DNA from: Drosophila persimilis
Taxonomy: Eukaryota; Arthropoda; Insecta; Diptera; Drosophilidae
Direction of reading: 5' to 3'
DNA: 64,000 bases
Assembly: GCF_003286085.1 (NCBI RefSeq)
Contig: NW_020825559.1
Coordinates: 1 to 64,000 of the forward strand
This document shows positions 32,925 through 44,452 of the stretch, piece after piece; position 1 is the first letter of the stretch, and each line of letters opens with the position of its first letter. The notes under the pieces were generated by a model, which was not told the origin of the DNA, made no database searches, and saw only the letters and a program-made list of their open reading frames with translations. Made by a program: the position numbers and the translations under genes.

Positions 32925-33910
32925 CAAGAGAGACAGAAAATCAGTCTGAGCGTGACGTCGGGCGCTGCGTAGCCAGTGGAAATTGATTTGTTCCATTTGG
33001 CTACAAAAATGAACCGATCTGATCCAGATCCAGCAACCGGATAGATATGGTCATTCTCTATGATTCTGCGTTTTTAGTTTTCTCGAATCTGCAATATTGT
33101 GGGTGCAACTGATTTTCGTCCTTTGTGTGGGCGGAAGGGGGTGGGGCGAAATTTTGAGATATACGTGTTATAGTGAGATCTAACAGAAGTGCGGATACCA
33201 AATTTGGTTACTCTAGCCTTAATACTCTCTGAGATTTGTGAATATCCCCAGATTTGCATCCTTTGCGGGGGCGGAAGTGGGTGTGTCGAAATTTTGAAAC
33301 AAACTCGTCTCGGTCCGATATATTAGGAGTGTGGATACCAAATTTGGTTGCTCTAGCTTTTAGAGTCTCTGAGATCTAGGCGCTAATGTTTTACTCTAAG
33401 CAAAGCCGCCTATGCTACGTGTGTGTTAGAGAGAGCCAGGCGAGAAGAAATGAAATTGTTTTCTTGATGCTGGCTATAATAACAATACGATCCAATTCAG
33501 ATTCCGTAGTCTAAAAGATATGGTCATTCTCTACGATTCTGCGTGTTTGGTTTTCTCGTATCTTTAAAATTGTGGATGCCACAGATTTTCGCCCTTTGTG
33601 GGGGCGGAAGTGGGCGGGGCAAAGTTTTAAAATATTTTTGTAGCAGTGACATATCACAGAAGTCTGGATCCAAAACATCGTTGCTCTAGCTCTTATAGTC
33701 TTTGAGCATTAGGCGCTGAAGGGGACGGACAGACGGACGGACGGACAGACGGACAGACAGACATGGCTCAATCGACTCGGCTATTGATGCTGATCAAGAA
33801 TATATATACTTTATGGGGTCGGAAACGATTCCTTCTGGACGTTACACACATCCACTTTTACCACAAATCTAATATACCCCAATACTCATTTCGAGTATCG
33901 GGTATAAAAA
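32925..33910 (-). mobile_element. Helentron H7, truncated at 3' end only, unit 3
   Basis: It has the same left truncation as H5 and H6 but keeps the segment before the microsatellite (33656-33720) that they lack. The H5/H6 deletion therefore arose within the array, or H7 was replaced by exchange. Confidence 0.88.
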
Positions 33911-34130
33911 TCGGACCATCCAAATTGAAGTCGAGCATCAATGTGATGAGTCATTCCAGATGGCTTCCCGTCGTCAACGATTCATATTTTGTTTTTGTCT
34001 TCTTTCTCTCGAGACACACCGACTCGACGCTGACCGAGGCATTGACGAAGCCGAGTAGCGAAGGTCGCGTAAAAGAGAATTGAAGTAATAGCCCCGCGCG
34101 CCCGTACCATGAAGCGTCAAACGAAAATTG
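33911..34130. other. Unassigned spacer between helentrons
   Basis: 220 bases between H7 and H8 with no recognised motif, repeat or convincing ORF. It is GC-balanced, unlike the AT-rich elements nearby, and could be a remnant of another element or non-TE sequence. Confidence 0.4.
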
Positions 34131-34376
34131 AACGAGGGGGAACGTTGTGAGTTGCTGCGGACACCGCAACTCTACAGTTATACCCGATATTAAGTCAGTA
34201 TGGCTCTCCTCCGGCAGACGCCGCTAATATTAAACGACACGACAAAGAGTGCGTGCGAGAGAGACAGAAAATCATTCTGAGCGTGACGTCGGGCACTGCT
34301 TAGCGACTGCAAATTGATTTGTTGCTTTTGGCTATACAAATTATCCGATCTGATCCAGATTCCGCAACCGGATATA

Positions 34377-34699
34377 TGTAAGAAGGAGTGGGCCAGCTGG
34401 CCTATTGAGGGGGCAGCGGTGATAAGCAACAGCAGTAATAACAGCAGCAGAGGAACAGCTGATGAGCAGCAACAGCAGCAGCAACAGCAGTAGTAACAGC
34501 AGCAGATCAACAGCGGACAGAGAAGAAGATGAACCGAGCGAAGCAGTAAAAAGGAGAGAACAGCAGCATACGGACGCGACTCAAGCAGCAGCAGAAAATC
34601 AGCAGAAATAAGCCGTAACATTAAGAACTTTTGTAAGCACACATAACAGGCCACCGCGATAATAATACGAATAAACAATACTCTAAATAATATCTTACA
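34377..34699 (+). repeat. Mdg3-like 5' LTR
   Basis: 323 bases starting TGTAAGAAGGAG and ending TATCTTACA, rich in CAG/CAA repeats (34420-34600). A TTTGGGGGCTCAACC primer-site-like sequence follows at 34700. The polyglutamine/leucine-like ORFs that cross this LTR are composition artefacts. Confidence 0.8.
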
Positions 34700-34903
34700 T
34701 TTGGGGGCTCAACCAGTCGCGTACTGCCTGTTTAAAGTGGAAAAAATCAAAAATTGTGTGTCTCATGTCTCAGAAGCCGGCAGCAGACGAAGCTAGACGG
34801 AAAAGCAAAAAATCGGTGCAAAAAAAACTGCGCATTTGACTCTCAGAAGCCGCAAGCAGAGGAAGCGAGACAGCGAGTGGGTGAAAAGAAGAACCGAGAA
34901 AAA

Positions 34904-35756
34904 ATGGTTGTTTCAAGCCGGCTGCCCACAAGAGTATTGCGCAGTAGAATTATAATGGAAAATACAAGTGGACCACCAGCCGGGAATATGCAGCAAAACG
35001 AAGGCCCAAGTGGATCAGAAGCAAACAGGATCAATCGCCAGCAAAACGCGAACGAGGAAGCGATGAGGTCAACACTCCTAGAAGGAAACACACAGACGCT
35101 CCAACAGCTGGTTCAACTGCTCTCGATGAAAATAAATGCTGATGAAATAGACAAGAAAAATGATGCAAGGCTGGTAGTGGAAAATTTTGCCAAAATTATT
35201 CCAGATTTCAACAGAGAAAATATGTCGGTACAGCAGTGGTTTATTAACTTCGAGCTAAACGCTGAAGCATACGGACTAAATGACAAACAAAAATACGTGC
35301 AAGCCCAATACAGGTACAGCCGCTCTTTTTCTCGAGTCCACAGCAGTGTATGAGTACGGCCAATTGCGTCACCAACTTTTACAGGAGTTCGAGTGTGAGC
35401 GTTTATGCAGTGCGCAAATTCACAATCAATTGTCAATGCGAGTGAAGATTGCCGGCGAAAGATTTCACGAATATATACTACAGATGAAACGCATTGCTGC
35501 ACGTGGGACAACAGACACGGAGTCGGTGATTCGATACATTGTCGACGGACTGAATTTAAAAACGGATTATAAGTACACCTTGTATGAATGCAGCTCATAC
35601 AAGCAGCTGCGAGAGAAGTACGAAATCTACGAAAGAACGCTCGCGGTTGATGGGGGTTTCGCCCCGAAACAAAAAGACCCACAGCCGTTCGGAAAGAAGT
35701 CCAATTTCACCAAATATGAAAGGAAGCAACACTGCTACAATTGTGGATCCCAGTAG
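34904..35756 (+). pseudogene. gag: Mdg3-like gag, frameshift and stop
   Basis: Gag begins at one of the ATGs at 34904 or 34954. A capsid-type region with WFINFELNAEAYGL follows. A frameshift near 35290 moves it into the frame that continues through YILQMKRIAARG to the first zinc knuckle. That knuckle is split by an in-frame TAG (35754-35756) between CYNCGSQ and HLRKDC. The second knuckle (CFRCNQTGHMSKDC) is just downstream in the same frame. Confidence 0.78.
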
Positions 35757-37175
35757 CATCTTCGCAAGGATTGCCGAGCTGCATTAAAGTGTTTCCGCTG
35801 CAATCAGACTGGACACATGTCTAAGGATTGCCCGAGTTCCGCAGCGGTAAACGTTGCATACGAGGAAAAACGCCTGAAGTCTCTAAAAATTAACGACGTG
35901 CAAGTCAAGGGGCTCATAGACACCGGTGCAGATGTTTCCCTATTAAAGATGTCAGTGTTCGGCAAAATGAGTGGTATCCATCTGCAAGCCAGTTCGTCAA
36001 CTTTGAGGGGACTTGGAAACAACATCACACGCTCCGCTGGGCAGTTTACGGCAGAAGTGGAGATCGACGGAATGCGACTGGCACACAAATTCCTTGTGGT
36101 GGCCGATCATGCCGTCGGATGCAAATTGTTGCTTGGACACGACTTTATATCCAAGTTCACAATGGCATCAACGCCAGGAGGACTGAGGACACCAAAACAG
36201 ATAAGTATTTACAACGTCGAAGCAAATACTGACATAAACATTCCATCGCAGTTCAGAGATGCCGTCCAATCAATAATTCAGGACTTTACTGAAAAGAAGC
36301 AGACTGCAGTGTGCCCGATCATGCTGAAGATCGTACCGGACGAGAAAATAGCGCCGTTTCAACATTCGCCAAGTCGAGTGGCCATCAGCGAAGCCGACGT
36401 TGTCAAGCAGCAGATCGATGAATGGGCCAACGCTGGGATAATACGACGCTCATCATCAAATTACGCCAGTCGGACTTTAATTGTCAAGAAAAAGAATGGG
36501 AGCAGCCGGGTCTGCGTGGACTATCGTCAGTTGAACAAGATGGTCTTGAAAGATTGCTTTCCCGTTCAAATCATTGAAGAGGTGCTGGAAAAACTGGAAA
36601 ATGCTAAGGTGTTCACCATCATGGACTTAGAAAATGGGTTTTTCCACGTTCCTGTGGAAGATAGCAGCAAAAAATATACGGCGTTCATAACGAAGGAAGG
36701 CCTCTTTGAGTTCAACCGTGCGCCTTTCGGTTTTTGCAATTCGCCAGCAGCTTTCATCCGTTTTATAAGTTTTGTATTTGAAAACCTTATAAATGAAAAC
36801 ATTCTTGACCTGTACATGGACGATATCGTTATACACGCTGAAACCGCCGACGAATGCCTGGGAAAGCTGAAGAAGGTTTTTGATGCTGCAGCTAAATACG
36901 GGCTGAAGATGAAGTGGAAGAAGTGCCGATTTCTGCAGTTGACCATTACATTTTTGTGTCATCAAGTTGGAGGAGGTGAAATCAAGCCTGGATTGGAGAA
37001 AACCAAAGCCGTCAGCCAGTTCCCGATGCCGAAAAACATAAAGACTGTGCAGTCGTTTTTAGGATTAACTGGGTTTTTCCGTAAATTCATAAGAAACTAT
37101 TCGCTAATCGCCACACCACTGACCAATCTGCTGCGAAAAGATGTCCCATTTAAAATGGGTCTGGAGTATTGGTGA
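35757..37175 (+). pseudogene. Mdg3-like protease and reverse transcriptase
   Basis: Continues the gag frame: second zinc knuckle, protease with LIDTGADVSLL and LLLGHDFI, then RT with VCVDYRQLNK, FTIMDLENGFFHVPV, APFGFCNSPAAFIRF and the catalytic YMDDIVIHA. The connection motif LGLTGFFRKFI is near the end. The 452-codon open stretch 35817-37175 is uninterrupted. RNase H and integrase are lost. Confidence 0.85.
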
Positions 37176-37518
37176 AAGAGCAGGTCTTGAAACTTTATTG
37201 GAGGACTGCAAAAACCGTGATACACACTGATGCGTCAAAGGGGGTGGTCAAAGTTTTGAAATATACTTGTAGTGACATATCACAGAAGTCCGGATATAAA
37301 ACGTCGTTGCTGTAGCTCTTATAGTCTTTGAGCACTAGGCGCTGATAGGGACGGACAGACGGACGGACAGACAGACAGACATGGCTCGGCTATTGATGCT
37401 GATCAAGAATATATATACTTTATGGGGTCGGAAACGATTCCTTCTGCACGTTACACACATCCACTTTTACCACAAATCTAATATACCCAATACTCATTTT
37501 GAGTATCGGGTATAAAAA

Positions 37519-38161
37519 AGGTTTTATTCTTTCACTTAAACTTAGCGTACATTGGTTAGGTATTTCCCCGACGATGACTGAGGTCCGCTGTCTTGAATGG
37601 AATTAACTTTGGTTGAATTCTCCGACGGTGTCGCGATTGACGTTTGTCTTGAACAGAACTGACTTGCTTTCTTAGTTGTAGACTATTTATATTATGATGC
37701 TCGGTTTGGGATTCGGATTTGGATTCGGAGGCGTTGGCTTCGACTTCGGCTTCGGAGATGGAGTACGTGACTCGATCGATATGTGGGAAAGGCGGCTTTT
37801 GATGAAAGGCTTCCGCTGCGTATGATCGGTGTTGCATTACTTGGGGGTGGCTGAGAATAGGGCCTCTGATTGGTCAGCTACGATGGCGCGGTTCTTGAGA
37901 ATCGATTAGTAATTGATCTCTGAAGAGTGGCGTGATTCTAGTGCGGCTGGATTCTAGTGCGGCATCTATTGTTTTATGTTCAACTTCTAGCTTAGGGTGT
38001 TTGTTTACATTGCCTGCAATCGGCTACGCGTGGTCCATTTCGAGCGTGAGATTGTTTATGGGGTTTCGAAGCTGAGGGTGTCGGATTGTTTATAGTATTG
38101 TGGGTGCAGGGTAATAGACATAGACAAGGGTATGCGGAGCATGGACTATAGATATGTCACT
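37519..38161 (-). repeat. Gypsy 2 3' LTR
   Basis: On the minus strand it starts AGTGACATATC directly after a CAATGGGGG polypurine tract. It includes an ATATAAATAG TATA-like box (about 37685) and an AATAAA (about 37524), and ends against helentron H8. The first 305 bases (37857-38161) are nearly identical to the LTR fragment at 62895-63202. The far end may be clipped. Confidence 0.78.
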
Positions 38162-38188
38162 CCCCCATTGTTAGATTTAAGCCTGTCC

Positions 38189-39600
38189 TCAGGCGATTAT
38201 CCTTGGATATAGTTCAGGTGCGTCTAAAACTGTGCCTGCTGGGAATTCCTCGTCTTCGTCTAAGGATGTTTCTATGTGCGGGTCGGTTTTAGGCTTATTG
38301 CTTTTACTTAGATTAAACAATTTGTAGCTTAATCCTATTATGATTATGACAAATAGTAGTATTAAGCTTACATCTAATACATTATTTAATCGCGTATTTT
38401 CTATTACGATTTCTTTGGTTTGCAAATAAGACAGTGGTTTAATTTTTGTTACGTTATTGTTGATGAATAAATTTTAATTTTATTTCTTTCAATTTTTATT
38501 TTATTTTATTCGGATTGAGATAGGCGTGGCGACGGCCGACGCGGTTGATTTCTCCCCCCGAACTACTCTACTGCTTACAAGTAAGTTCCCAGCACTCCCG
38601 ACGCTCACTGCTCGTTCTGCAACATTGTTGCGTACCCAAAACTCCGGTGTCGCTGGGCAACATCCCCTGTATAACGGCTGATCTTGTTTTTATATATTTT
38701 TTCGATCGATTGTGTTAACTCCTCCTTCACTTAAGTGGAAGACGTCCTCGGATTCCTTTAAGCCGTCAATTAGCACTTGGAGGTCACGTTGGCGTCTGTT
38801 TCTCGGAGCCAATCCAGATATTATCGGTCTTCTTACGAGTCCTGATTCCAGTTGGTCGATGTGTCGTAAGTTTCCATACTTAACCTTTATAAGTACGGCA
38901 AGCTCGGTACGTCTTCATGGTTTGTTATGTCGAGGAATGTGGATACTGTTGATCCTGGAGACTTCCTCGCGTAGTTCTGTTTATCGATTGTATCCACTAT
39001 GTCGTTTATGATGATTATGCCATCATCGATGCGTGTTACAGGTTCGAGATGGCTGGGCCGAGTTGGACAGTACGCGATGACACCGGAGTGTAGTTGCTGC
39101 GCACAAGTTGTGTAGGGAAGTTTTTTACAGAATGTTGTTGTAAGAGTGGTAGCGCAGTTTCCGATAGCTGTAACATGGTTACCACCGTCGGCAATTTTTC
39201 GTCTTCGGTGAAGTTAATTTTGATGCCGTTGTGCTCAACAGGGTGATTACAGATTAATCTTACAGAATATTTTTTTTTTTTTTTTTTTTTTTTGCAAACT
39301 AGGTATGGCTTAGGAAAGAATTCATTATTAAATAAAACTTTGATTTTAGCTTCCTCTATTAAATCAGTAATAGTTAAATTCGTAGAGTGTTCAATAATTA
39401 TTCGTCTCAAATCGTGAGAGTCTAATACGGAAGGGTTAACAATTCCTATCTTTGCAAGTGTAACTGATAACATTAATGCTTTTAATTCTGAAATAATTAT
39501 TCTGTTTCTTGAAAGTAATGTCTCATTTGCGATTGTAGGAATTGGTTTCTTAACTCTTCTGTATCCTCTATTATTGTTGTATATTGAATAGTGAAGAGGA
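38189..39600 (-). pseudogene. env: Env-like gene remnant of gypsy 2
   Basis: Envelope-type glycoprotein remnant. The last 78 codons (38425-38189) hold a hydrophobic membrane anchor (LILLFVIIIIGLSYKLF) and a short acidic cytoplasmic tail. An upstream open stretch (39473-39036) holds surface/ectodomain sequence. Frameshifts and stops lie between them, and a pure T run of about 24 bases (39268-39292) expands a Lys codon stretch. Non-functional as it stands. Confidence 0.7.
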
Positions 39601-39602
39601 AT

Positions 39603-39802
39603 ATGAACTCATTATGAACTGATGTCTATCTTAAATTGTCCTTGTGGACCACCCTTCCTTTTATTAGGACCGTTGTCCCCAAGTTTGCCTCGATTTTATT
39701 TTCGGTGTACAAAGGTGTCAGTTTGTTTCCTAATCGTTTGTTTGCTTTTACAAGGACTGTGTCACCTACTTGAAACTGTCTATCATGTCTTACTTCATTC
39801 AG
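39603..39802 (-). pseudogene. Gypsy 2 integrase C-terminal end
   Basis: The minus-strand frame gives a basic segment (RQFQVGDTVLVKANKRLG...) typical of the integrase C-terminal DNA-binding end. It is separated from the core by helentron H9 and ends with a stop just before the env remnant. Confidence 0.7.
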
Positions 39803-40911
39803 TTTTTATACCCGATACTCAAAATGAGTATTGGGGTATATTAGATTTGTGGTAAAAGTGGATGTATATAAAGTATATATATTCTTGATCAGCATCAATA
39901 GCCGAGTCTATTGAGCCATGTCTGTCTGTCCGTCCGTCCGTCTGTCCGTCTGTCCGTCTGTCCGTCCGTCCGTCTGTCCGTCTGTCCGTCCCCTTCAGCG
40001 CCTAATGCTCAAAGACTATAAGAGCTAGAGCAACGATGTTTTGGATCCAGACTTCTGTGATATGTCACTGCTACAAAAATATTTCAAAACTTTGCCCCGC
40101 CCACTTCCGCCCCCACGACGAAAATCTGTGGCATCAACAATTTTGACGATACGAAAAAACTAAAAACGCAGAATCGTAGAAGATGACTATATCTTCTAGA
40201 GTGCAAAATCTGAACCAGATCGTATAATTATTACAGCCAGAATCACGAAAACAATTTCACTCTTTCTCGCTCTGTCTCACTCTAACACACAGGTTTCATG
40301 GTCGGTTTTGCCAATTGCAAAATATGAGTTCAAGGATCTCAGAACCCATAAGAGCTAGAGCAACCAAATTTGGTATCCACACTCCTGTGATATCGGACCT
40401 TGACCGTTTCGTGTCCAAATTTCGCCACACCCCCTTCCGCCCCCGCAAAGGACGAAAATCTGGGGCAACCACAAATCTCAGAGACTATTAAGGCTAGAGT
40501 AACCAAATTTGGTATCCGCACTTCTGTTAGATCTCACTATAAAACGTATATCTCAGAATTTCGCCCCACCCCCATCCGCCCCCACAAAGGACGAAAATCT
40601 GTTGCATCCACAATATTGCAGATTTGAAAAAACTAAAAACGCAGAATCATAGATAATGACCATATCTATCAGATTGCTGAATCTGTATCAGATCAGATCA
40701 TTTTTATAGCCAAAAGGAACAAATCAATTTGCAGTGGCTACGCAGCGCCCGACGTCACGCTCAAACTGATTTTCTGTCTCTCTCGCACACACTGTTTTTC
40801 GTGTCGCTTAATATTAGCGGCGTCTGCCGGAGGAGAGCCATACTGACTTAGTATCGGGTATAACCGTAGAGTTGCGGTGTCCGCAGCAACTCACAACGTT
40901 CCCCCTCGTTT
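39803..40911 (+). mobile_element. Helentron H9, full length
   Basis: Plus-strand copy with both ends, a long GTCY tract (39922-39990) and the 3' hairpin. It splits the gypsy 2 integrase cleanly at a T/T target (flanks ...CATTCAG and CATTTGGAG), with no large deletion of the host element. It has a short deletion of the ACAAAGGGCG word near 40120. Confidence 0.9.
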
Positions 40912-42844
40912 CATTTGGAGTTGTTGTGCTTTATGAACTCTATTCCTGATTTCTACCTCAAGTTCAGGGGAGGACGAGTGAATTACATCGACCGGACGTT
41001 TCTTCGTTACGGAGTGAACTGTGTTATTGTATTCAATAGTTGCTTGAAGTATCGTTTCCACAGTATTTGTAAGCTTCCTTTAGGCTGTTAAACATCTCGC
41101 AATGTCATTAAGGGTGCTATGGAATCTTTCGACTTGTCCATTGGAAGTACTATGAAGTGGTGGAGCATTTATAATTTGAATGTTATATTGGTTACTTAAT
41201 AATGATTTTATTGTCTCGGACTTTATGGAAGGTTCGTTATCGCAATAGATCGTCTTGGTGTTCCGGTAAAAATTGATAAGTTGTAAAATTGCTGATTGTA
41301 TGTCAACTATTGTTCTTGAAGCGATGGGTTGGACAACTGCAAATTTTGAAAGCTTGTCTATGCATGTGAGGAAATATTTTTTATCGGTTGAATATACGTC
41401 GATATGTAGCATTTCGCCCACATACGAGGGTATGGGTGTTTCACCAAGTATTTGTTTTTGTGGGTGTCGGTTGTACTTGGCCGTTTGACAAATTTTGCAA
41501 TTTGCAACAACCTCGACCGCTAAAATGGTCATTTTCGGGAAAAAATAGTATTGTAAAATTTGTTTCACATTCTCCTGTGCCGCCCTATGGGCTCTATTGT
41601 GTTCTGTAATAACTATTTCTTTTTGTTCGTTCTTGTCCAAAATGTCATTTACTATATGTTTTGTGTATCGGAATATTGTTGTTGGAAATTTTTCTATTAA
41701 TTTATGTTGAATGAATGCTAATATGGGTAATTCGCAGTGGATTGCATTTACGACATCTTTTTTGACAGCGTCACTTATTTTTTTAATTAACGAGTCCCTA
41801 CTTGAGAAATATATTGTATGTCGGATCTTTTCACCGAACAAAATGGTTGTGCGATTTGAAGCTACTTCATGTTCCTCTATTATAATTTGGTTTCGAAAAC
41901 AGTTGATTGGTTTGTCTGTTGATTCTATAGTGTATGTAAGTGATATTTCGCTGTGTATTGTGGCCCTGTCTGACTGTGCATCATCTTCTAAGGTATGGAT
42001 GTTGTGTCGTGATAGTGCGTCAGCGACGAAGTTTTCTTTTCCTGGCTTGTAGAAGATATTTGCATTGTACTCGTCTATGAGAGCTTTCCAACGTCTTATT
42101 TTTGCGTTTGGGTTGCGATCAGAAACTGCAAACGTTAGAGGCTGATGGTCTGTAAAAATATTTAAATTTTTTACTCCGTATAGATAGTTTCTGATGTTTT
42201 TCAAAGCCCAAACTATAGCGAGCAGCTCTCTTTCGTTTGTTGCAAAGTTAAGTTCCCTATCATTTAGTGTCCTTGATATCATGGTAATTGGCTTCCCGTC
42301 TTGTGATAAGACGGCTCCCAGACCGAAGGACGAAGCATCTGTTGTTAGGTCAAATGCCCGAATCTCTTTTAGTTTATTGAATGCCGCGCACTGACTTTCG
42401 TCTAATTTGACTGGTATTTTCTTTGACTGTCCGGCGCTTACCTTGCCATTTTCGCCCTTAAGGATGTCACTTAAGGGTTTAGCAATGGATGCAAAGTCTT
42501 TAATAAAACATCTATAGTAACATGCAAGTCCAAGGAATGATCTGACGTTGAACAAAGTGGTTGGTTGTTCGTAGTTACGAATCGCTTCCACTTTATTGGG
42601 GCATGTTTTTATACCATTACTTGAGACGACAAATCCTAAGTATTCGACATTCTCTTTGAAAAAGTGCGATTTTTCGCGCGAATGTCTCATATTGGCATCG
42701 TACAGTTTGTCTAAGACCCATGCGATATTCTTGACATGGCTTTCCATGTTTTCGGAAAAAATGATTACATCATCGACATAAACATAGCAAGTTTTCCCAA
42801 TTTGCTCTCTGAGCACGTCGTCAATGGCCCTCTGAAAAATACTA
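40912..42844 (-). pseudogene. Gypsy 2 RT (palm), RNase H and integrase
   Basis: A 578-codon open stretch (42816-41080) with catalytic YVDDVIIFS, the connection LGLACYYRCFIK and RNase H (DLTTDASSFGLGAVL, NERELLAIVWA, FTDHQPLTF). Integrase follows with an HHCC zinc motif (ending CKICQTAK) and the DDE core (HIDVYSTD, IYCDNEPSI, NGQVERFHSTL). It stops at 41080 (TAA); weaker homologous sequence continues in another frame to helentron H9. The N-terminal RT part lies beyond the Tc1 insertion. Confidence 0.88.
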
Positions 42845-44452
42845 CCTTAGTAAAATGGCTATATGTGCATTGCTTTGAATGACGTTTTTTTTCAACACGT
42901 GTTTTCTTGATTTATTTTATATTTTTATTTGGGTAGCTGTTAATAAGTACAAAACAAAAAGGCATAAAGAAATTCAATATCAATTTTTTTAATAACAAAA
43001 AAAAATAATTGTAAATTTTTCACATAGAAAATGGGTATAACAGCAAAAAATATTTTGTATGAAAAAAATTTCCAAGGAACAAGTTTATGGGAATATGTAC
43101 TCTTTTAATAATTAATGGAGTTAAACTTATGCTCCTGAAGCTTTTGCAGCCCACTGTGCATTGAGTTCGGAAAGTTTTTTATTGTTGTTATTTCTATCCT
43201 GTTTCATTTTGCAACTATCGCTTGTTTTAATTGCTTCAATGTATCGTTCTGCCTTGTACAGGCATAGACTTTTGCTGCAAGGATTCCCCACAGATCCTCA
43301 ATTGGATTTAAGTCCGGACTCATTGAAGCCCACTTAATCAACGGTTTATTGTGGGTCTCAAAATAGTCCATTGAGGCCCGGGAAACATGAATTGGCGCAT
43401 TATCCTGCTGAAATGTCTATTGATCACCATGGAAATGCTCAGCAAATGAAAAAGGTTCACTATCTATCAATTCTATCTATGCTTGAGCATTCATCCGGCC
43501 GGATATTAAACATATTGGAGACCTCCCTTTAGCACTAAAGGCAGCCCATATCATTAGCGATCCATCACCATGGTTTGGCTTGTAGCAAGTTGCCCGTGGA
43601 TGACGCGGGTCTCTCCAATATTTATGATGGACATCTGAACCGTGTAAACTCATTTTTTTTTCATCACTAAAAATGAAATTTTCTAATTCGGGGTCCCAGA
43701 ACTTGTGTTTTTCAAAAATGACATGCGCGCATCATTATGACGTTTAGTTTAGAGGAGTTTGCCCACTTTCTTTTGATATGTCAGGTTAAAATTTCCGTTC
43801 AAAATTTGGCTCACACGTTGCCTGGGGATTGTTAACCCGAGTTCTGCCTTGATTTTGTTGCAGCTCATTAGGTCTTCAGTTGCAAACTGCCCCAAGTGCC
43901 GTTTTGTCAATTATATTATGGTTGATACTGGGCCAAGTCGACGATTTATGCGGTAACCGTCTGGATCTATGAACATTTTTGAAATAGTATTTTGATGTCG
44001 ATACATTAGCGAAGCTATTCGACCAGTTTTTATGCCGGCTAATTTCATTCTCTTGATCCTTCCCTGTTCTTCCTCATAAAATGATTTACCATGTGGCATT
44101 TTTAACTAAAATGGAATTTTTTTTTAAAATTTGTATTGCTTTGAAGCAATAATGAGTGCTTACGTACAGAATCAATCAGCTTGTCACTTTTACTGAAAAG
44201 ATGCTAATACTGCGACTCTCAAAACATGGATAGACATGATTGCACATATATCTATTTTCTACGTAGAGCGCGAGCTTGATCTCTTATCTAAGCTAATGGT
44301 ACCACAAATGGAGTTCAAAGAAGACGAAAATTTGTCATAACTGAGCACAACAATAAGAGATAAGAACTGCATAGTCAAACCCAACAAGCATCTATTACTT
44401 TTTAAGAAAAATTGAAAATAAGTTTTGCACATATAGCCATTTTACTAAGGTA
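42845..44452 (-). mobile_element. Tc1/mariner-type DNA transposon
   Basis: 1608 bases bounded by perfect 25-bp terminal inverted repeats (42845-42869 and 44428-44452; start CCTTAGTAAAATGG) and a TA duplication (42843-42844 and 44453-44454). Removing it rejoins the gypsy RT motif NAPT...FQRAIDDVL. The transposase is broken, so it is now non-autonomous. Perfect TIRs indicate a fairly young insertion or a family with well-kept ends. Confidence 0.9.
43140..44099 (-). pseudogene. Tc1-type transposase, broken
   Basis: The N-terminal helix-turn-helix part (62 codons from the ATG at 44099: EEEQGRIKRMKLAG, IASLMYRHQNTI) ends at a stop at 43911. Downstream in shifting frames are WRDPRHPRATCYKPNHGDGS, QDNAPIHVS and SPDLNPIEDLWG, the characteristic DD34E catalytic block of Tc1 transposases. 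Stops lie between these motifs, so no full enzyme can be made. Confidence 0.85.

Larger units (their letters stand above)
30497..33910 (+). repeat. Composite tandem unit 3 (3414 bp)
   Basis: Same order again, with the long LTR-like block (as unit 1) and the long zinc-knuckle region (as unit 2). The right end is the helentron end at 33910, followed by unrelated sequence, so the array stops here. Confidence 0.9.
34377..37236 (+). mobile_element. Mdg3-like element 1, 3' truncated
   Basis: LTR, primer site, gag with zinc knuckles, PR and RT, then the first bases of RNase H (near ACACTGATGCGTC), where it joins helentron sequence at 37236. Integrase and 3' LTR are missing. The clade call (mdg3/blastopia/micropia) comes from LTR ends TGTA...TTACA, gag-pol in one frame and the RT style. 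Confidence 0.78.
34131..37518 (-). mobile_element. Helentron H8, split by an mdg3-like element
   Basis: The 3' end with hairpin lies at 34131-34376. The 5' end with a short GTCY tract lies at 37237-37518. The middle of the helentron is missing because the right end of the inserted LTR element and adjacent helentron sequence were deleted together. Confidence 0.8.

Noticed and set aside
34190..34678. 162-codon minus-strand ORF with poly-Cys/Leu runs over the CAG-rich segment
   Set aside because: It is the complement of CAG/CAA repeats in the mdg3-like LTR and helentron; composition artefact.
39268..39292. Poly-T run of about 24 bases as a terminator or a poly(A) insertion scar
   Set aside because: It lies within env remnant sequence that continues on both sides; most likely homopolymer expansion or sequencing slippage.
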